Positions 9,628-17,917 of a DNA stretch of 64,000 nt are shown here, in pieces. The first letter of the stretch is position 1. Each line of letters starts with the position of its first letter. The notes beneath the pieces were generated by a model. The model saw nothing but the letters and a program-made list of their open reading frames with translations. It was not told the DNA's origin and searched no databases. The position numbers were made by a program, and so were the translations under genes. This stretch comes from Rhodoferax sp. (lineage in GTDB: Bacteria; Pseudomonadota; Gammaproteobacteria; Burkholderiales; Burkholderiaceae_C). Location of the stretch: positions 1-64,000 of the forward strand of contig NZ_JAQTMS010000021.1 of the NCBI RefSeq assembly GCF_028714215.1. Direction: 5' to 3'.

Positions 9628-10889
9628 TACATCTCGAAATGCTGGCGCACGCGGTCTTCCAGCAGTTGCCGGGCGTCGGCCTCGGAGCTGTTGGCCAAGC
9701 GATCGAAGGTCTTGCGCGCCATCGGCCGAAACACCGCCATGACGGCCGGATCGAAATGTGTTCCGGTATCTTTTTCCAGAATCGCCATCGCCGCATCAAA
9801 GCCCATGGGCTCCTTGTAGGGGCGTCTGGAACAAAGCGCATCGAAGACATCGGCCACGGCAAAAATGCGCGCCGGCAGGGGGATGTCTTCGCCCGCCAGT
9901 CGGCGCGGATAGCCGGCGCCGTTCCATTTTTCGTGGTGCGCCGCCACCACCGCATTGGCACCATCGAGCCAACCCATGCCGGTCACAATTTCTTCGCCTT
10001 GCGCGACATGGGTTCGCATGGTGACGAACTCCGCATCGTCAAGCCGGCCGGGTTTAAGCAGAATGGCATCGGGAATCCCGATTTTGCCCACGTCATGCAA
10101 AAAACTGCCGGCAATCAGCGCTTGCATGGCACTGCCCGTGATGCCCATGCGCTCGGCAATGCTGGCGGCAATCCAGGCCACCCGGTAGTTATGGGCGCCG
10201 GTATCGGAGTCGCGCTTGGCTATGGCTCGGCCCAGCGCTTCCATCATCGAGATATGGGAGTCGAGGACTTCGCGCGCCTTGCGTTCATTGTCCGCCGACA
10301 GATGCACCACCACCGGATAGAGCACCGCGCCGCAGAACAAGGAGGCCAGGCCGACCATCAACGCGGCGCTCAGGGAGTTGGCGAAAATTTGATCTTTCTG
10401 CCAGGTCGGAACGACCCGCACGCCCTCGAAATAGCCGGTAATGGGCAGGCTCATGTCGATGGCCGAATCACGCAGGGGAACGAACACCCGCAAGACCCAG
10501 ATATCGCCGGCAAGTTTCAAACTTTCGTAGGAGGCCGCCGTGTAGCGGGGGGCGCCATGCTTGGGCACCGACGATTCCACCTGGGCGCCCTCCCGGGTCA
10601 GCGATTCGGCCAGCTTGCCACCCTCGCTGTTGTAGATTTCGGCGATGTCGAACAGGCCGCCGGAAATGGTTTTCGCTGCCAGCGCGGCATGCGCCTTGGC
10701 ATCCGGGCCGCTCAAATTGATGGCGTCGTAGTGGTGCAGCAAGCGCCCCGATTCTTCAATCGCCAGCGAAACAATGCTCTCCTCGGCACTTTCGCGCGCC
10801 ACGAACCAGGCAATTGGGCTGGCCAGTGAGGCCAGCAAAATGCTAACCGCCGCGATGCGGATCGCGGTGCGTTTTTGAAAGGTGTTCAT
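9627..10889 (-). CDS. Membrane-bound HD-GYP domain protein, probable cyclic-di-GMP phosphodiesterase
   Basis: A 420-residue protein: a transmembrane segment (about 11-32), a periplasmic region (about 33-167), a second transmembrane segment (about 168-196) and a cytoplasmic HD-GYP domain. Catalytic features present are HNYR, HDVGKIGIPD (HD at 265-266), the paired HH of HHEKWNGAGYP and the GYP motif itself (326-328). The full motif set suggests active cyclic-di-GMP hydrolysis. The periplasmic part is probably the sensor, with an unknown ligand. The gene precedes tgt, separated by a long inverted repeat. Confidence 0.88.
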   Translation of the reverse strand: MNTFQKRTAIRIAAVSILLASLASPIAWFVARESAEESIVSLAIEESGRLLHHYDAINLSGPDAKAHAALAAKTISGGLFDIAEIYNSEGGKLAESLTREGAQVESSVPKHGAPRYTAASYESLKLAGDIWVLRVFVPLRDSAIDMSLPITGYFEGVRVVPTWQKDQIFANSLSAALMVGLASLFCGAVLYPVVVHLSADNERKAREVLDSHISMMEALGRAIAKRDSDTGAHNYRVAWIAASIAERMGITGSAMQALIAGSFLHDVGKIGIPDAILLKPGRLDDAEFVTMRTHVAQGEEIVTGMGWLDGANAVVAAHHEKWNGAGYPRRLAGEDIPLPARIFAVADVFDALCSRRPYKEPMGFDAAMAILEKDTGTHFDPAVMAVFRPMARKTFDRLANSSEADARQLLEDRVRQHFEM

Positions 10890-10972
10890 CGTCCCGTATT
10901 CTCACCCATCAGTATGCGCTCTAACGCAGGCGCGGCGCGCCCGATGTCTGCCCGCGTTGCGGCAGATCAAAG

Positions 10973-12661
10973 TCAGGCCGTGGCACTCTTGGGTGTCGCG
11001 CGTGCCAGGATGGCGGCGCAGTCGACACCGCGCGGCAGCGTGCCGTAGTTGTGCTGCCCGACTTGCTCCAGGCGAGAATGGCAGAAGGCATCGCCGACAA
11101 AGGCTGGCGCGTGGCGCACCAGCAAGGAAGCTTGCAAGGCCAGCGCCATGCGGTCCACCAGGTCGCGGGCGCGGTATTCGATGTCGCGCAGGTCTTTCAG
11201 CTCTTTGGCCAGATCGGCAACCCAGCGGTCCAGCCCCGCCTGCGCCCCTCGCGCCTGGTTGACTTCGGCAAAAAAGGCATCCAGCACCGCCGGCGTCTTG
11301 GAGAGGGCGCGCAGCACATCCAGGCATTGCACGTTGCCGCTGCCTTCCCAAATGGTGTTGACCGGTGCCTCGCGGTACAGGCGCGGCATCATGCTGTCTT
11401 CCATCACGCCACTGCCGCCAATGCACTCCATGGCTTCGTAGGCATGGTTGGGCGTGCGCTTGCAAATCCAGTATTTGCCGACGGCGGTCACCAGGCGCAC
11501 CAGCAGGTCTTCCTGTTCCTGACTCCGGCAGTCCATGGCGCGCGCCATGCGCATGCTCAGCGTCAGCGCCGCCTCGCTCTCCAGCGCCAGATCGGCCAGC
11601 ACGTTTTGCATCAGTGGCTGCTGGTTCAGCACCTTCCCGAAAGCCGAGCGAACGCCGCAATGGTGCAAGGCCTGCGAAGTGGCCATGCGCATGCCGGCGC
11701 TGGAGCCTATCATGCAGTCGAAACGCGTCATGCTGACCATCTCGATGATGTTGCGCACGCCGCGCCCCTCTTCGCCCACCATCCAGGCCAGGGCGCCGCG
11801 CAACTCGGTCTCGCTGGAAGCGTTGGAGGCATTGCCCATTTTCTTCTTGAGACGCAACACCTGCATCGCGTTCTTGCTGCCGTCGGGACGCCAGCGCGGC
11901 AGCAGAAAGCACGACAGGCCGGCGGCGGTGTGCGCCAGCACCAGAAACGCGTCGCACATCGGCGCCGAGACAAAATACTTGTGCCCCACCAGCTCGTAAG
12001 CCTGGCCGGGGCCGCCGACGCCCAGCGGATAGGCGCGCGTGCTGTTGGAGCGCACATCCGAGCCCCCCTGTTTTTCGGTCATCGCCATGCCGATGGTGAC
12101 GCCCTGCTTGTGCTCCACCGGAACGTTGCGCGGGTCGTAAACCGGTGCCGTCACCTTGGGCTCCCAAACACGCGCCAGGTCGGCTTGCAGGCGCAGCGCC
12201 GGCACCGCGGCAAAAGTCATGGTGATGGGGCAGCCATGGCCGGCCTCGACCTGAGACTGCAGGTACGTCCTGGCGGCGCGCGCCACATGCGCACCGGCGC
12301 CGGGCTTGGTCCAGGGCGAGGCGTGCAGGCCATGCTCGATGGCGGTCTTCATGAGCTGGTGGTAAGCCGGGTGAAAACTGACCAGGTCGACGCGCTTGCC
12401 GAAACGGTCGTGGCTGTCGAACTCGGGGGTGAACTTGTTGGCCAGACGGCCCAGCTCCAGGTAGTCGGCCGACCCCGTCATCTTGCCAAACTCGGCCAGC
12501 TCCGGCTCGGCCCACTGGCCGCCCTCGCGTCGCACCGCCTCGGTCAGGGCAGCGTCTTCGGTGTACATGTTGTAGTCGCACAGCTCGGTTGAGAGGTTGC
12601 TCAGTTCATGCGTGTCGGCCAGATAGAGCGCGGCTTGCGTGGTTTCAGTTCGTGTGTCCAT
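10973..12661 (-). CDS. aidB: AidB-like acyl-CoA dehydrogenase family protein
   Basis: A 562-residue flavoprotein of the acyl-CoA dehydrogenase superfamily, close in length and layout to E. coli AidB (541). FAD-site features include MAMTEKQGGSDVRSN and the C-terminal YREAPVNTIWEGSGNV with the Glu of AidB-type enzymes; the last 120 residues form the extra helical domain that binds DNA in AidB. AidB is part of the adaptive response to alkylation, yet its substrate is not settled. No ada or alkB lies nearby, so regulation by Ada cannot be judged. The gene is monocistronic, with an HD-GYP gene downstream and pldA upstream. Confidence 0.82.
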   Translation of the reverse strand: MDTRTETTQAALYLADTHELSNLSTELCDYNMYTEDAALTEAVRREGGQWAEPELAEFGKMTGSADYLELGRLANKFTPEFDSHDRFGKRVDLVSFHPAYHQLMKTAIEHGLHASPWTKPGAGAHVARAARTYLQSQVEAGHGCPITMTFAAVPALRLQADLARVWEPKVTAPVYDPRNVPVEHKQGVTIGMAMTEKQGGSDVRSNSTRAYPLGVGGPGQAYELVGHKYFVSAPMCDAFLVLAHTAAGLSCFLLPRWRPDGSKNAMQVLRLKKKMGNASNASSETELRGALAWMVGEEGRGVRNIIEMVSMTRFDCMIGSSAGMRMATSQALHHCGVRSAFGKVLNQQPLMQNVLADLALESEAALTLSMRMARAMDCRSQEQEDLLVRLVTAVGKYWICKRTPNHAYEAMECIGGSGVMEDSMMPRLYREAPVNTIWEGSGNVQCLDVLRALSKTPAVLDAFFAEVNQARGAQAGLDRWVADLAKELKDLRDIEYRARDLVDRMALALQASLLVRHAPAFVGDAFCHSRLEQVGQHNYGTLPRGVDCAAILARATPKSATA

Positions 12662-12746
12662 TTCTTGACTCCGGATTTGCTACAAGCATGATGACAGCGG
12701 CGCCAGTTGTCAACAACCCGGGCGACACCGCTGTTGCCGTGCCCAA

Positions 12747-13868
12747 CTACCAATCCACCAGGCTCAGGCCGATGCTCAGCACGGTGCGGTGGCGGTTGTA
12801 GTCCACCAGCGAGTCGCCATAGCCGGTGAACAACTGGGTGTGAAAACGCAAGCCGTTCTGGCTGCCCGGAACGCCGCTGATGCCCAATCTTCTGAGCCAT
12901 TCGAGGCGCAGCGAGCCGTTGCTGTCGGCACGCAGGGAATGGCGCAGCGTGGCACCCAGCGTGTTGTCGGCGTTGACATTCCAGAAGCCTGACAACTCGG
13001 CGCGGCCAATCTTGTCGCTGATATCGGGGTTGTCGTCGTCGGCCGGATTTTCGTTCAGGCGCTGCCAGACCTTGCCCTCGATCCGGAACCGGTCGCCTTG
13101 TTCCATGCCGGCCATCAGCACGGTGCGGTTCCAGCTGCGCGACAGGGGCAGCGGCTGGCCGTTGGATTGATGCACCGCGCTGATGCCGCTGTAGCGCAAG
13201 CGCCAACCACCGGGCAGTTGCGCGTCGGTCGGGTAGATGTAGGTGATTTCGGGTTCGTGATCGGTGGTGCGAAACGGGCGCGACAGGTCGCCGCTGAAAA
13301 TCTGCCAGTTGGATTGCTGGCTGTAGCCAAACCACAGGGAATCGCGCTTGAGCGACTGTTGATGGGTCAGCAGCCCCTGGGCCATTTTTGTGCGCACCGA
13401 CAGCTGGATGCGGGTTTCGCTGGGGCTGTAGCCTATGGAGGCAGCCGCCGTGTGATCGGGCGAGGGTGAGCTGGGTTGGGTGTTGACGCTGTCGGAGCCA
13501 ATCCACGACAGGCTGATGGGGCGGTAGCCGCGAATGCCGAAGGTGCCGCAGTCGCTGCCGGCTTCCAGCTCCCAAAAGCGCGAAAGTTCTGAAAAGCGGC
13601 TGCTCTTGCAGTCGTGGGCAGCGGGTGCCGTCATGGTGATGAGCACCGGCGCGGGAGTTGGTAAGGGTTGGGGCACCGGTTCAGGGATGCCGACCGGCTG
13701 CCGCGCCGCCCATTGGTCGAAGCAGGCCAGGCGCGCCTCCCGGTCGCCCGTCAGACTGGCGCATTGCTGCCAAGTGGTGGCGCTGGCCGGGGCCGGCGAG
13801 GGTTGGGCTCCGGCCGCGCGGCCCAGTGCGGCAACGGCTATGAATACGACAGCAGATAAAGTTTTCAT
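12747..13868 (-). CDS. pldA: Outer-membrane phospholipase A
   Basis: A 373-residue secreted protein with a signal peptide (about 1-21), a Cys-containing Pro-rich N-terminal segment (about 30-90) and a 12-strand barrel domain. The catalytic triad of OMPLA is visible: His233 and Ser235 in HQSNG, and Asn247 in SRSWNR. It hydrolyses phospholipids that reach the outer leaflet of the outer membrane and normally works as a calcium-dependent dimer. The N-terminal segment with CASLTGDREARLACFD is common in betaproteobacterial versions and absent in E. coli. It lies 27 bp after rep in the same direction. Confidence 0.92.
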   Translation of the reverse strand: MKTLSAVVFIAVAALGRAAGAQPSPAPASATTWQQCASLTGDREARLACFDQWAARQPVGIPEPVPQPLPTPAPVLITMTAPAAHDCKSSRFSELSRFWELEAGSDCGTFGIRGYRPISLSWIGSDSVNTQPSSPSPDHTAAASIGYSPSETRIQLSVRTKMAQGLLTHQQSLKRDSLWFGYSQQSNWQIFSGDLSRPFRTTDHEPEITYIYPTDAQLPGGWRLRYSGISAVHQSNGQPLPLSRSWNRTVLMAGMEQGDRFRIEGKVWQRLNENPADDDNPDISDKIGRAELSGFWNVNADNTLGATLRHSLRADSNGSLRLEWLRRLGISGVPGSQNGLRFHTQLFTGYGDSLVDYNRHRTVLSIGLSLVDW

Positions 13869-13895
13869 AGGGTCAGTGATGAAATCTGGAATTGC

Positions 13896-16037
13896 TCAAG
13901 CCGGCCGCGCCAGTGCCAGCGCCGCGGCGCTGTCCTGCGTCCTTTTGGCAAACTCGGCGCGCAGTGCCCTGAGTTTCTCGCGCGGGTCTTCCCGGACCGT
14001 GGCCTGGTCCAGCGCCATCTCGGCGATGAAGCGGCTGGGCTGGGCGGCAATCATATCGCGGCCTTTCTTGCGCTTGCGCGTCCAGCTCACCGCCAGACTG
14101 GCCTTGGCACGGGTGATGCCCACGTACATCAGCCGGCGCTCTTCCTGCAAGCGATCCAGGATGCCCTCGCTCATGGGGCCGTCGGCGCGTCCCGTGGGGT
14201 TGGCCTCATCGCCCAATTTGAACGGCAACATGCCCTCGGTCACACCCACCAGCATCACGTGCGGCCACTCCAGCCCCTTGGCCGCGTGCAAGGTGGACAA
14301 GGTCACCACGTTCTGATCGGTCTCGCGCTCGCTGATGGTCGACAGCAGCGATACGGTCTGCGCCACTTCCAGAAGAGATTTGATTTCGTTGGCGCTCGAC
14401 ACTCCGGCCGCATCGTCGATCTGGCCACCGCAACGGGCCGCCATCCAGTCGCAGAAATCGATCACATTGGCCCAGCGCGCGGCCGCCAGTCTCTCGCTGT
14501 CTTCCCCGTCGTACAGGTGTTTTTCGTAGCCGATTTCCTTCAGCCAATCCAGCAGGAAACCTTTTGCTGCTTCTGCCCCCGCGGTGTGGCGGGCGCGAAA
14601 CGCCAGGTCGTTGATGTAGCGGCCGAATTCGTGCAAGCTGCCCAGCGCCTTGCCGCCCAGCACGCTGCCCAGGGACGACGAGAACAAGGCCTCGAACATG
14701 CTGACCCGGTAGCGGCTGGCAAATTCGCTCAAGTGCGCCAGCGTCTGATGACCGATACCGCGCTTGGGGACCGTCACGGCGCGCAAAAAAGCCGGGTCGT
14801 CGTCGTTGTTGATCCAGAGCCGGAACCAGCCGCACAAGTCCTTGATTTCGGCGCGGTCGAAGAAACTGGTGCCGCCCGATACCTTGTACGGAATCTGCGC
14901 CTTGCGCAAGGCTTTCTCGAAGGTCTTGGCCTGGTGGTTGGCGCGGTACAGCACGGCGAAGTCCTTGAATTCCAGAGACTGGGGCCCGCTGCCGGCGGAG
15001 TTGCCGGCGCGCAGGCTCTGGATCCGCGCCACCGCGCGCTCGGCCTCATGCTCCTCGCTGTCGGCGTCGACCACGCGCACCGGCTCGCCCTCGCCCAGGG
15101 CACTCCACAGGTTTTTGGCAAACAGCTTGGGGTTGGACGCGATCACATTGTTGGCGGCGCGCAGGATGGCGGAAGTCGACCGGTAGTTCTGCTCCAGCTT
15201 GATGACCTTGAGGCTGGGGAAGTCGACCGGCAGTTTTTTCAAGTTGTCCAGGGTGGCGCCGCGCCAGCCGTAGATCGACTGGTCATCGTCACCCACCGCC
15301 GTAAAACGCGCGCTGGCCGCCGGATTGCCGCCCACCAGCAGCTTCAGGAATTCATATTGCGTGGCATTGGTGTCCTGGTATTCATCCACCAGAACATGAC
15401 CGGCCAGAGCCTGCCACTTCTGTCTGACCGCTGCATGGTTTTGCAGCAGCTTGAGCGGCAGGCCGATCAGGTCGTCAAAGTCGACGCTTTGGTAAGCACT
15501 GAGCCGCTCTTCATAGAGCGCCATGACCCGGGCGATGATGCGTTCGTTATCGTCGGCGGCCAGCGCCGCGGCGCCTTGGGCATTGAGCCCCTGGTTCTTC
15601 CACAGGCTGATGGTCCATTGCCACTGCCGTGCCGTGGCGGCGTCCACCGTGCCGCCGGCGTCCTTCAGGATGCTGGTGACGTCGTCGCTGTCCAGAATCG
15701 AAAAATTGGGTTTCAGGCCCAGCGCGCTGCCGTCCTGGCGCAGCATGCGCACGCCCAGCGCATGAAAAGTGCAAATCAGCACGTCCTTGGCGGCTCGGCC
15801 GATCAAGCTCTGCGCGCGTTCGCGCATCTCGCTGGCGGCCTTGTTGGTGAAGGTGATGGCAGCAATGCGTTGCGGCGCCAGGCCGGCCTGGATCAGGCGC
15901 GCAATCTTGTGCGTGATGACGCGCGTCTTGCCGGAGCCGGCGCCCGCCACCACCAGGCAAGGGCCGTGCATGAAATTGACCGCTTCCTGTTGGGCCAGGT
16001 TCAGACCGGTCGATGCGGGGGGAGATGGGAGCGACAT
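13896..16037 (-). CDS. rep: ATP-dependent DNA helicase Rep (UvrD/Rep superfamily 1)
   Basis: A 713-residue SF1A helicase. Walker A is AGAGSGKT (31-38), followed by motif Ia (ITFTNKAASEM), Walker B VDEYQDTN, QSIYGWRG, motif IV LEQNYRS, motif V STLHAAKGLEWPHV and motif VI VGITRAK. The N-terminus (LNLAQQEAVNFMHGPCLVVA) resembles E. coli Rep rather than UvrD. Rep moves 3'-5' and removes proteins ahead of the fork. pldA is immediately downstream. The upstream neighbour is the universal stress protein gene, 129 bp away. Confidence 0.9.
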   Translation of the reverse strand: MSLPSPPASTGLNLAQQEAVNFMHGPCLVVAGAGSGKTRVITHKIARLIQAGLAPQRIAAITFTNKAASEMRERAQSLIGRAAKDVLICTFHALGVRMLRQDGSALGLKPNFSILDSDDVTSILKDAGGTVDAATARQWQWTISLWKNQGLNAQGAAALAADDNERIIARVMALYEERLSAYQSVDFDDLIGLPLKLLQNHAAVRQKWQALAGHVLVDEYQDTNATQYEFLKLLVGGNPAASARFTAVGDDDQSIYGWRGATLDNLKKLPVDFPSLKVIKLEQNYRSTSAILRAANNVIASNPKLFAKNLWSALGEGEPVRVVDADSEEHEAERAVARIQSLRAGNSAGSGPQSLEFKDFAVLYRANHQAKTFEKALRKAQIPYKVSGGTSFFDRAEIKDLCGWFRLWINNDDDPAFLRAVTVPKRGIGHQTLAHLSEFASRYRVSMFEALFSSSLGSVLGGKALGSLHEFGRYINDLAFRARHTAGAEAAKGFLLDWLKEIGYEKHLYDGEDSERLAAARWANVIDFCDWMAARCGGQIDDAAGVSSANEIKSLLEVAQTVSLLSTISERETDQNVVTLSTLHAAKGLEWPHVMLVGVTEGMLPFKLGDEANPTGRADGPMSEGILDRLQEERRLMYVGITRAKASLAVSWTRKRKKGRDMIAAQPSRFIAEMALDQATVREDPREKLRALRAEFAKRTQDSAAALALARPA

Positions 16038-16166
16038 TCAGATACGTTGAGCGAAGCCGCGAATCATACAGACGCAACCAACCGGCCCCTCTTGCGGGGC
16101 ACTCCGTCAACCTCCTTCGGCGCACCGGCTCAAGCCCGGCACCAGGAAGCGATGGCCATCAGCACC

Positions 16167-16604
16167 TCAACGGTAGACCAGGACCGGAATCTTGCTGTGG
16201 GTCAGCACCTTGTTGGTTTCGCTGCCCACAATCAGTGCCCGCACGCCACGCCGGCCGTGCGACGCCTGGAAGATCACATCGCAGCCGCGTTCTTGCGCCA
16301 GCGTCACGATTTCCTCGTAGGGATGCTCGCTGCTACGGTGCACCAGCTCGCATTCGACGCCGGCTTTCGCTGCCGCCTCCTTGAGCACGTTCAGGTTGCG
16401 CGCGGCAAGCGCCGCCACATCGGTGCTGTAGCGCTCCGCCGTGTCGCCGACCTGCAAGGCCTCCACGGCGAAAACATGAAATGGCGTGGTCACCGTCAGG
16501 CCAGTGATCTTGGCGTTGATCTCCTTGGCAAATTTGACGCCATTGACGATGGCAATGTTCGAGAGTTCCGAGCCATCCGTGGGAATCAGGATATGTTTGA
16601 ACAT
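16167..16604 (-). CDS. Universal stress protein (UspA family)
   Basis: A 145-residue single Usp domain. The N-terminus FKHILIPTDGSELS and C-terminal ASHGRRGVRALIVGSETNKV carry the ATP-binding type pattern GxxGxxxx(G)S(x)N in slightly altered form, so nucleotide binding is likely. The start at 16604 is chosen because AAGGAG lies 6-7 nt upstream; a GTG five codons earlier overlaps that site. The gene is divergent from the AEC permease and downstream genes run in the same direction (rep). Confidence 0.88.
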   Translation of the reverse strand: MFKHILIPTDGSELSNIAIVNGVKFAKEINAKITGLTVTTPFHVFAVEALQVGDTAERYSTDVAALAARNLNVLKEAAAKAGVECELVHRSSEHPYEEIVTLAQERGCDVIFQASHGRRGVRALIVGSETNKVLTHSKIPVLVYR

Positions 16605-16710
16605 GAAAAACTCCTTCACCGTCTGCCGGGGAAGCCTTCAAGACAGGATGTGCTGCGCCGTCGCAGGAAACGCCCAAACAGACTCCAGGCTTCCAAAGTA
16701 GAGCCCGTCC

Positions 16711-16730
16711 GATCGCCACGCCGGGCGATC
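16711..16730. promoter_or_regulatory. Inverted repeat in the usp / AEC permease divergent region
   Basis: GATCGCC and GGCGATC form a perfect 7-bp inverted repeat with a 6-nt spacer, about 107 bp upstream of the stress protein start and 108 bp upstream of the permease start. The central position suggests an operator, but no cognate regulator is recognisable. Confidence 0.35.
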
Positions 16731-16837
16731 AGGCATTGTCGGATCATCCAGCAACTCTTACAAGTACCTTACAAAATCGGATCGATCCTCTGGCGGCCTG
16801 GAACCCGAGGCCGCCGGCTGCTGTGACAATAGCTGCC

Positions 16838-17803
16838 GTGCTGCATATCCTGTCGATTACCTTTCCCTTCTTTGCTCTGGTGCTATGCGGCTACCTGGCG
16901 ACACGCCGGCGCCTGTTGCCGCTGGAGGCGATCGCCGGCTTGAACAGCTTCGTGCTGTTTTTTGCCCTGCCTTGCATGTTGTACCGCTTTGGCTCGACCA
17001 CGCCGCTGACGCAGTTGCTCGATGGCGCTGTTTTTTTCACCTGGACCGTGTGCGCGCTGGCCACGGTGGGCGGCACCATCGCCATCAGTCTGAACCAGCG
17101 CATCGGCTGGAACGATGCTTCTTTTGGCGCGCTGGTGGCAGCGTTTCCGAACACCGGTTTCATGGGCGTGCCCTTGCTGGTCAGCTTGCTGGGGCCGCCC
17201 GCGGCCGGCCCGGTGATCCTGACCATGCTGATCGACATGGTCATCACCACCTCCCTGTGCCTGGCCTTGTCCCGGCTCGACGGGGCGCAGCAGCACGGCG
17301 CCGGCAAAGCCGCAAAAAACGCACTCAAGGGCGTGGCCACCAATCCCCTGCCCTGGTCCATCCTGCTGGGCGCGGCGGCCTCGGCTGTCAACCTGGAGTT
17401 GCCCGGCCCGGTGCTACAGACGGTGGGCTTGCTGGCGGATGCCGCTTCGCCGACTGCCTTGTTCACCATCGGGGGGGTGCTGGCACGCTCGCAAATGTTG
17501 GCGCTGGCCCACCAGCATGCGCCGATCCCGCTGCGCGATTACCTGCCGGTAGCCGTTATCAAATTGTTGTTTCATCCGCTGCTGGTGTTGCTGGTCGGGA
17601 CCGGCGCCGCGGCCCTGGGTCTGCCGCTGAACAAGTTTGCGCTGACCGTCGTGGTGCTGGCGGCGGCGCTGCCCAGTGCCAGCAACGTGTCGCTGCTGGC
17701 GGAGCGCTTTGGCGCCGATAACGGCCGCGTGGCACGCATCATTCTGGTCTCCACGGCGGCGGCGTTTGTGACCTTCTCACTGGCGGTGAGCTGGCTGACT
17801 TGA
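16838..17803 (+). CDS. AEC-family (auxin efflux carrier-like) transporter
   Basis: A 321-residue membrane protein with about ten transmembrane segments. Family features are the FFALVLCGYLATRRR start, FPNTGFMGVPLL in helix 4 and the re-entrant ALPSASNVSLLAERFG near the C-terminus. AEC permeases export or import small organic acids such as malate and malonate; the substrate here is unknown. The GTG at 16838 is preferred because an in-frame ATG 34 codons earlier would add a hydrophilic Pro-rich leader not seen in the family. Start choice is moderately secure. It converges on priA. Confidence 0.8.
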   Translation: MLHILSITFPFFALVLCGYLATRRRLLPLEAIAGLNSFVLFFALPCMLYRFGSTTPLTQLLDGAVFFTWTVCALATVGGTIAISLNQRIGWNDASFGALVAAFPNTGFMGVPLLVSLLGPPAAGPVILTMLIDMVITTSLCLALSRLDGAQQHGAGKAAKNALKGVATNPLPWSILLGAAASAVNLELPGPVLQTVGLLADAASPTALFTIGGVLARSQMLALAHQHAPIPLRDYLPVAVIKLLFHPLLVLLVGTGAAALGLPLNKFALTVVVLAAALPSASNVSLLAERFGADNGRVARIILVSTAAAFVTFSLAVSWLT

Positions 17804-17866
17804 GGCGGTAAGTGCCAGCCATGGTCTGCCCCGCAAGTCGGACTTCCAACATCCGACAAACGGTTG

Positions 17867-17908
17867 GGGACAGAGCTGGCCACACTTCGTGTGGCTGCGG
17901 TCTGTCCC
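17867..17908. repeat. Two-tier hairpin between the convergent AEC permease gene and priA
   Basis: GGGACAGA (17867-17874) pairs with TCTGTCCC (17901-17908), and inside it GCCACAC (17879-17885) pairs with GTGTGGC (17889-17895) around TTC. A 17-nt direct repeat with one mismatch (17823-17839 and 17899-17915) overlaps the same area. It may work as a bidirectional terminator or be a REP-like element; no T run is present. Confidence 0.55.
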
Positions 17909-17917
17909 GCAAGTCTT

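Noticed and set aside
14259..16826. Very long open frame (about 855 codons) on the plus strand antisense to rep
   Set aside because: It is a high-GC shadow of the rep and stress protein genes, rich in Gly/Arg/His/Gln with no recognisable domain. The minus-strand frame has all helicase motifs.
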